From Armatimonadota bacterium (lineage in GTDB: Bacteria > Armatimonadota > JAAZEB01), in assembly GCA_012841485.1 (NCBI GenBank), contig DUUU01000517.1, positions 1-11,439 of the forward strand: 11,439 bases of DNA, given 5' to 3'. The position numbers and the translations under genes were made by a program. Position 1 is the first letter of the stretch. Each line of letters starts with the position of its first letter. Shown here piece by piece: positions 7,051 to 11,439 of the stretch. The notes beneath the pieces are model-generated. The model was given only the letters and a program-made list of their open reading frames with translations. It was not told the origin of the DNA and ran no database searches.

Positions 7051-8558
7051 TGCCCCGCGCTCTCCTTCCTCACGAGTGTGGCCACGGTGCGGTTCTCCGG
7101 AACGAGGTATCTCCTTGCCACTCGCTGGAGATCCTCCGGCGTGATCTGGGCGATCATCTCGCGCCAGCGTGTCAGGTAGCGCCAGTCGCCCACCACAGCC
7201 TCGTAGTAGGTGAGCTGCGAGGCCAGGCCCCTGTTCGACGACAGGCCGCGGACGAAATCCGCATCGAGCTGGTTCTTCACCTTCTGCAGCTCGCGCTCCG
7301 GGACCGGCTCTCTCATCAGGCGCTCGAACTCCGCGTAAATCGCCTGCTCTACCTCGCTGGTGGTGTGCGGGGCGAGCGGATAGGCCTGCACGCCCCAGAG
7401 GTTGGCGTAACGGCTGCCCGGCCCGCCCAATCCCCCCACGCCCGCGGCGATGCGCTTCTCCTTCACCAGCGATGTGTAGAGGCGCGAGGTGCGCCCGCCG
7501 GCAAGGAGGCCATAGAGCACGTCGAAGGCGGTGTCATCCGGGTGCGGCGCCGTGGGCTTGTGGTAGGCGATCATCACCTGGGGCTCCGCGTCGAAGACGA
7601 CGTTCACGCGCCGCTCGCCAGCCTGGGGCGGCTCCACGGTCACCACGGGCGGTGGCGGCGGCCCCGCCGGGATTCCCCCGAAGTACTTCTCCACGACCCG
7701 GATCGCCTGCGGGATATTGATATCGCCGATGAGAGCGGCGACGGCGTTGCCCGGCACGTAATACGTCTGGTGAAATGCGCGCGCCTGGTCGGCGGTCAGC
7801 GATTGGATATCCGACATCCAGCCGATGATCGGCACCCCGTAAGGATGCGCGGTGTAGGCGGTGGCAACGAGTTGCTCGTACAGCTTGCGGTCGGGGCTGC
7901 TGTCATAGGTGCGCCGGCGCTCCTCGGCGACGACGTCGCGCTCGGTGTAGAACTCGCGCAGGACCGGCTCTGCCATGCGCTGCGACTCCATCAGCGCCCA
8001 CAGCTCCAGCCGGTTCGAGGGCAGGCTGACGTGGTAAGCCGTGATATCCTTGCTCGTTCCGGCATTGAGACCGGCGCCGCCATTGCGCGTGTAGATCGCC
8101 GAGAACTCCTCGCCGTCGCTATACTCGCTCGCCTGCTCCTGGAGACGCTTCATCTCGCGCTCGAGCGCCTCGATCCGCTTCTCGTCGGCCGCGCTGCCGC
8201 GCGCGCGCTCGCGTGCCAGGTCCTTCGCGACGCGGTCCATCGCCTCCAGGATCGGCTTCTCCTTGCGGTAGTCGCGCGTGCCGATGGCGCGCGTTCCCTT
8301 GAACGCCATGTGCTCCAGCATGTGCGCCAGACCGGTGGCGCCCACCTGTTCATCGACGCCACCCGCGCGAAAGACGATCTCCCCGGCAAAGAGCGGAGCG
8401 ACGCGCCGCTCTACAAAGAGAAACTTCATCCCGTTCTTCAGGGTGTGCTCGACCACTCTCTCCTCGAGCGGTTGGGCGCAGGCCGGGAACACGGATACGA
8501 GGGTGACGATCACCAGGATCATCCAGCGCCTCACCGCGCACCGCGGTCGATCCTCCAT
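7047..8558 (-). CDS. M16 family zinc metallopeptidase, catalytic (HxxEH) subunit
   Basis: A 503-residue protein from the ATG at 8558, preceded by AAGGGAG. An N-terminal hydrophobic segment (MILVIVTLVSVFPACA, residues 13-28) is a signal peptide; the Cys is poorly placed for a lipobox. The zinc motif is HMLEH at 79-83 in the usual GLAHMLEHMAFKGT setting. The third ligand is a Glu in DVVAEERR (E212 or E213). The spacing of about 129 residues to that Glu, against about 76 in classic M16 enzymes, is explained by a charged coiled-coil insert at about 95-150, also known from other bacterial M16 proteins. GLNAGTSKDITAYHVSLP (163-180) is conserved. In the second lobe SRLYTSLVKEKRIAAGVG keeps the Arg (R359) but has Ala where the partner has Tyr. 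The enzyme would degrade peptides or unfolded proteins in the periplasm with the downstream subunit. ATGs at 8654, 8612 and 8597 lie at or before the predicted -10 element and are rejected; the ATG at 8522 is an alternative. Confidence 0.92.
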   Translation of the reverse strand: MEDRPRCAVRRWMILVIVTLVSVFPACAQPLEERVVEHTLKNGMKFLFVERRVAPLFAGEIVFRAGGVDEQVGATGLAHMLEHMAFKGTRAIGTRDYRKEKPILEAMDRVAKDLARERARGSAADEKRIEALEREMKRLQEQASEYSDGEEFSAIYTRNGGAGLNAGTSKDITAYHVSLPSNRLELWALMESQRMAEPVLREFYTERDVVAEERRRTYDSSPDRKLYEQLVATAYTAHPYGVPIIGWMSDIQSLTADQARAFHQTYYVPGNAVAALIGDINIPQAIRVVEKYFGGIPAGPPPPPVVTVEPPQAGERRVNVVFDAEPQVMIAYHKPTAPHPDDTAFDVLYGLLAGGRTSRLYTSLVKEKRIAAGVGGLGGPGSRYANLWGVQAYPLAPHTTSEVEQAIYAEFERLMREPVPERELQKVKNQLDADFVRGLSSNRGLASQLTYYEAVVGDWRYLTRWREMIAQITPEDLQRVARRYLVPENRTVATLVRKESAGQ

Positions 8559-8595
8559 CGGTTCTCTCCCTTCCAGGCGGGGACTCGGCTCCCGC

Positions 8596-8624
8596 ATTCT
8601 ACCACGCCCCATCGTGGGAATCAA
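8596..8624 (-). promoter_or_regulatory. Sigma70-type promoter of the M16 operon
   Basis: On the minus strand, TTGATT (8619-8624) and TAGAAT (8596-8601) are separated by exactly 17 bases, matching the consensus at 4/6 and 5/6 positions. The predicted start of transcription is near 8589, about 31 bases before the ATG at 8558. This supports that start codon. Confidence 0.68.
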
Positions 8625-8641
8625 CGGGAATCCTCTTCCCG
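8602..8641. promoter_or_regulatory. Operator-like dyads and direct repeat overlapping the M16 promoter
   Basis: CCACG (8602-8606) and CGTGG (8613-8617) form a dyad that fits exactly inside the spacer between the -10 and -35 boxes. GGGAATC occurs twice, at 8616-8622 and 8626-8632, one helical turn (10 bp) apart and covering the -35 box. CGGGAA (8625-8630) and TTCCCG (8636-8641) form a second dyad just upstream of the -35 box. The placement suits a repressor or activator site, but no known regulator's motif is recognised, and short repeats are common in GC-rich DNA. Confidence 0.35.
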
Positions 8642-8650
8642 AGTTCCAAG

Positions 8651-8666
8651 ACACGCGCGCGCGTGC
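8651..8666. other. Alternating purine-pyrimidine (Z-DNA-prone) palindromic tract
   Basis: Sixteen bases alternate purine and pyrimidine without a break, and the 14-bp core CACGCGCGCGCGTG (8652-8665) is a perfect palindrome. CG-rich tracts of this kind can flip to Z-DNA or extrude under negative supercoiling. It lies between the two divergent promoters, where supercoiling from both transcription units would collect. Confidence 0.5.
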
Positions 8667-8764
8667 CGGGGATCCTCCTACACGGGCAAGAAGGCAACGT
8701 CTCTCGCCAGGCGCTCGCTCTGTTGGGGCCCCGCGTGCTCTGCGCGCAAGTGCCCGGCTGCTGC

Positions 8765-8793
8765 TTGACGCTGTTCGGGTCCTCGCCTATAAT
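8765..8793 (+). promoter_or_regulatory. Near-consensus sigma70 promoter of the hyp operon
   Basis: TTGACG (8765-8770) and TATAAT (8788-8793) are separated by exactly 17 bases, matching the consensus at 5/6 and 6/6 positions. Transcription should start near 8800, leaving a leader of about 33 bases before the hypF ATG at 8833, with the Shine-Dalgarno AGGGAG at 8824-8829. It stands out sharply in this GC-rich DNA and suggests strong vegetative expression. Confidence 0.85.
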
Positions 8794-8832
8794 GAAACCG
8801 GCAGTCACTTCTTCGTCGACACCAGGGAGAGC

Positions 8833-11169
8833 ATGACAGCAGCCAGGCAAGAGAGGGAATCGGCGGCGACGGCGCCTCTCCGGCGGCGGATCGCGGTTCG
8901 GGGCACGGTGCAGGGCGTCGGGTTTCGGCCCTTCGTCTACCGCCTGGCGCGCTCGCTCAACCTCACCGGCTGGGTGCGCAACGGCCCGGATGGCGTCGCG
9001 ATTGAAGTGGAAGGCCGCGCGGCTGATGTGGCGCGCTTCGTGCCGCGGCTCCGCACCGAACGGCCTCCCCTGGCGCACCTCACCCATCTAGAGGAGATCT
9101 CCGTGGCCCCCGAGGGGAGCACGGAGTTTGTCATCCGCGAAAGTGAAGGCGGCGCCCGGCCCACCGCACTCATCCCCGCCGATCTCGCTACCTGCGAGCA
9201 GTGCGCCGCGGAAGTGGCCGACATGACCGACCGCCGCCACAGCTATCCCTTCACCAACTGCACCGATTGCGGGCCGCGCTTCACCATCGTCGAAGGGGTG
9301 CCGTATGATCGGGCGCGCACCACGATGCATGCCTTCACCATGTGCCCCGAGTGCCGCGCCGAGTATGAAGACCCACGAAGCCGGCGCTTCCATGCCGAGC
9401 CAAACGCCTGTCCCGCCTGCGGGCCTCGGATCTGGCTGGCGCGCACCGGGGAATGCCCGGATGTAAAGCCAGACGCCTCTTGTCCGGACCCGATCGCTGA
9501 GGCCGCACGCCTGCTCGACGCCGGCAAGGTGGTCGCGGTCAAGGGCCTGGGCGGGTTCCATCTCGCGTGCGACGCGCGAAACGAAGACGTGGTGCGCCGG
9601 CTGCGCCGCGCGAAGCGACGGGAGGCCAAGCCGTTCGCCATCATGGCACGCGATCTCGAAGAGGCAGAGCGCCACTGCCGGATCTCCGCCGCCGAGCGCG
9701 AGTGGCTCCTCGCGCCGGAGCGCCCGATCCTACTGCTCGAGCGCCGTTCGGATTCGGAGATCGCCGAATCGGTCGCCCCCCGGCAGCGCTCGCTGGGCGT
9801 GATGCTCCCCTACACGCCGCTCCACCGGCTTCTCCTCGAGGCCGCGCCGCCGGCGCTCGTGATGACAAGCGGCAACCTGAGCGAAGAGCCGATTGCGCAC
9901 GACAACGACGAGGCGATGCGTCGCCTGGCGGGCATGGCCGACGCCTTCCTCCTGCACGACCGCGCGATCCAGACGCCGTGCGACGACTCCGTGGCGCGCG
10001 TCTTCCGCGGCCAGCTGATGCCGATCCGGCGCTCGCGTGGCTTCGTGCCACGCCCGGTGCCCCTCCCGCGCGCGCAACACCCCGTGCTCGCCTGCGGGGG
10101 CGAGCAGAAAAATACCTTCTGCCTGGCACGCGACGCCGAAGCCATCCTCAGCCAGCATATCGGCGACCTGGACAACATCGAAACGCTCGACTACTATGGC
10201 CGGGCGATCGAGCATTTCCGCGCGCTGTTCCGCGCTACGCCGGACGTGGTGGCTTACGACCTCCACCCGGAGTACCTCTCGACGCGCTACGCGCTGGATG
10301 CCGCGTGCCAGGGCCACCGCGCCATCGGCGTGCAGCACCACCACGCGCACGTGGCCAGCTGCATGGCGGAAAACGGCCTCGATGGCACGGTGATCGGCGT
10401 GGCGTTCGACGGCACCGGCTACGGCACGGATGGCACGCTGTGGGGCGGCGAGATCCTGGTGGCCGAGTATGCCTCGTTCCAGCGTGTGGCGCACCTGCGC
10501 CCGGTACGCCTCCCCGGTGGCGCCGCGGCGATTCGCCGGCCGGCGCGCATGGCGTATGCCTACCTGCTGGACGCCTTCCCCGCGGACGGGGCTGAGAGAC
10601 TGGCGCACGAGCTCCTCCCGGGACTGGCCCAATCCGAGCGGGAGGCGGTCGCCTGGCAGGTCCGATCCGGGAGCAACGCGCCGTGGAGCAGCGGTGCCGG
10701 GCGCCTCTTCGACGCGGTTTCGGCGCTCCTTGGCGTCTGCGATACCGCCGACTATGAGGGCCAGGCCGCCGTCGAACTGGAGATGGCGGCGGGCGATGAG
10801 CGCGGCGAGGCGTATCCCTTCGAAGTGAGCGTGGAAGGCGATGCGCGTGTCCTGGATCTGCGCCCGGCCATTCGGGAGATTGTCCACGCCCGGCGCGCGG
10901 GCGAGCTGGTCTCGCTTCTCGCGGCGCGGTTCCACGCCACGGTGGCCGAGGGAATCGTGCAGCTCTGCCGCTGGGTGGCGGAAGAGACGGGCCTGCGCCG
11001 CGCCTGCCTGAGCGGGGGCACCTTCCAGAACGTGCGCCTTCTCGAGGCGGTGGTGACCGGCCTGGAGGAATCCGGATTGCAGGTGTATTGGCACCGCGTG
11101 GTGCCGGCGAATGATGGCGGGCTCTCGCTCGGCCAGGCGGTCGTTGCCGGCGCGCTTTTGGCGACGTAG
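8833..11169 (+). CDS. hypF: Carbamoyltransferase HypF, [NiFe]-hydrogenase maturation
   Basis: A 778-residue protein, the normal length for HypF. HypF uses carbamoyl phosphate and ATP to load a carbamoyl group onto the C-terminal Cys of HypE, the source of the cyanide ligands of the [NiFe] centre. Domains in order: an acylphosphatase-like domain (about 17-105, with GTVQGVGFRPF at 24-34); a zinc-finger region with four CxxC pairs (C121/C124, C143/C146, C171/C174, C193/C196); a YrdC-like domain (about 220-405, with KRREAKPFAIMARD at 261-274 and SGNLSEEP at 346-353); and a Kae1-like domain (about 418-778). The last contains VQHHHAHVAS (500-509), DGTGYGTDGTLWGGE (526-540), GAGRLFDAVSA (621-631), SGGTFQN (727-733) and NDGGLSLGQA (760-769). 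All key motifs are intact. The frame is open upstream to 8278, but the consensus promoter at 8765-8793 lies inside that extension, so the start is 8833, after AGGGAG. hypC follows after 52 bases. Confidence 0.97.
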   Translation: MTAARQERESAATAPLRRRIAVRGTVQGVGFRPFVYRLARSLNLTGWVRNGPDGVAIEVEGRAADVARFVPRLRTERPPLAHLTHLEEISVAPEGSTEFVIRESEGGARPTALIPADLATCEQCAAEVADMTDRRHSYPFTNCTDCGPRFTIVEGVPYDRARTTMHAFTMCPECRAEYEDPRSRRFHAEPNACPACGPRIWLARTGECPDVKPDASCPDPIAEAARLLDAGKVVAVKGLGGFHLACDARNEDVVRRLRRAKRREAKPFAIMARDLEEAERHCRISAAEREWLLAPERPILLLERRSDSEIAESVAPRQRSLGVMLPYTPLHRLLLEAAPPALVMTSGNLSEEPIAHDNDEAMRRLAGMADAFLLHDRAIQTPCDDSVARVFRGQLMPIRRSRGFVPRPVPLPRAQHPVLACGGEQKNTFCLARDAEAILSQHIGDLDNIETLDYYGRAIEHFRALFRATPDVVAYDLHPEYLSTRYALDAACQGHRAIGVQHHHAHVASCMAENGLDGTVIGVAFDGTGYGTDGTLWGGEILVAEYASFQRVAHLRPVRLPGGAAAIRRPARMAYAYLLDAFPADGAERLAHELLPGLAQSEREAVAWQVRSGSNAPWSSGAGRLFDAVSALLGVCDTADYEGQAAVELEMAAGDERGEAYPFEVSVEGDARVLDLRPAIREIVHARRAGELVSLLAARFHATVAEGIVQLCRWVAEETGLRRACLSGGTFQNVRLLEAVVTGLEESGLQVYWHRVVPANDGGLSLGQAVVAGALLAT

Positions 11170-11221
11170 GCCGAACCTATGCTGCCCATATCTTACGAAT
11201 TAGGGATGGCAGGATAACCGT

Positions 11222-11439
11222 ATGTGTCTGGCGATACCGATGCAGGTGAAGGTGGTGGAGGGCTCCGAGGCGGTCGTCACCCAGGGCGGCACGGAGTTGC
11301 GCGTGCGCACCGACCTCCTAGATGCCGTGGATGTCTCCGATTACGTCCTGGTACACGCCGGTTTCGCGCTTCAGGTGGTGGATCCGCAGGAGGCGATGGC
11401 GACGCTGGCGATGCTCCGGCAGATGGCCGAGGAGACGCC
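11222..11439 (+). CDS. hypC: Hydrogenase maturation chaperone HypC/HupF family (3' end outside window)
   Basis: Translation from the ATG at 11222 gives MCLAIPMQVKVVEG, the diagnostic N-terminus of the HypC family. The Cys at position 2 is the residue that binds the iron centre and the hydrogenase large-subunit precursor. The rest reads as the expected small beta-barrel (VVTQGGTELRVRTDLLDAVD), then DYVLVHAGFALQVVDPQEA, matching the family's 'G.y.lVHaGfAi..ld..eA' segment, and a C-terminal helix. HypC works with HypD to assemble the Fe(CN)2CO group and deliver it to the large subunit. Seventy-two codons are visible; family members are about 75-95 residues, so only the tail is missing. AGGA (11211-11214) lies 7 bases before the ATG. 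Being downstream of hypF on the same strand, it is probably read from the promoter at 8765-8793. Confidence 0.95.
   Translation, partial: MCLAIPMQVKVVEGSEAVVTQGGTELRVRTDLLDAVDVSDYVLVHAGFALQVVDPQEAMATLAMLRQMAEET

Noticed and set aside
3935..8768. Long plus-strand open frames opposite dnaN and both M16 genes (about 470-590 codons each)
   Set aside because: They are antisense shadows of high-GC genes. Their translations are low-complexity Arg/His/Gln/Ala-rich and show no motif, while the minus-strand products have clear family signatures.
8278..8832. N-terminal extension of hypF upstream of 8833
   Set aside because: It runs antisense through the M16 gene and across the consensus promoter. HypF similarity begins just after 8833, where a Shine-Dalgarno sequence is present.
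11222..11260. MCLAIPMQV in HypC instead of the MCLAIPGKV form
   Set aside because: To my knowledge a Met at this position is common in the HypC family, and the essential Cys2 is present, so it is not unusual.

Overview
The window is GC-rich bacterial chromosomal DNA from a diderm (Gram-negative-type) organism. The evidence for an outer membrane is a small predicted outer-membrane beta-barrel protein ending in Phe, and several exported proteins with signal peptides. No gene here fixes the phylum. An uncultivated lineage is likely, because dnaN sits away from dnaA and recF and is paired with a degenerate GH35-like secreted protein, but that is a guess. I see no mobile element, CRISPR array, tRNA or rRNA.

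Layout, left to right. (1) Bases 1-1341, plus strand: the C-terminal part of a sugar-1-phosphate nucleotidylyltransferase with a hexapeptide-repeat tail, then after 3 bases a TauE/SafE (TSUP) membrane transporter. (2) Bases 1359-1982, minus strand: a small outer-membrane barrel protein, convergent with the transporter. Its N-terminal coding or leader segment contains a four-unit 7-bp tandem repeat. (3) Bases 2062-2138: dense nested inverted repeats between genes. (4) Bases 2158-5332, minus strand: dnaN (beta sliding clamp, GTG start), then after 13 bases a secreted 666-residue protein with GH35 beta-galactosidase architecture but without recognisable catalytic glutamates. (5) Bases 5333-5616: an intergenic stretch of 284 bases with a GC-only hairpin in the dnaN leader and a strong hairpin after the next gene. 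(6) Bases 5617-8558, minus strand: two overlapping M16 peptidase genes. The first-transcribed gene carries the HxxEH zinc site. The second has lost it but keeps the Arg/Tyr pair, the arrangement of a heteromeric M16B protease. (7) Bases 8559-8832: a divergent control region with a sigma70-type promoter for each side, a dyad inside the M16 promoter and a Z-DNA-prone tract. (8) Bases 8833-11439, plus strand: hypF and the start of hypC, the opening of a [NiFe]-hydrogenase maturation operon. hypE, hypD and the hydrogenase genes presumably lie beyond the right edge.

Most of the content belongs to well-known families. The parts most worth a second look are the dnaN/GH35-like pseudoenzyme pair, the structured intergenic regions at 2062-2138 and 5333-5616, the heptamer repeat at a gene start, and the compact divergent promoter region between the M16 and hyp operons.
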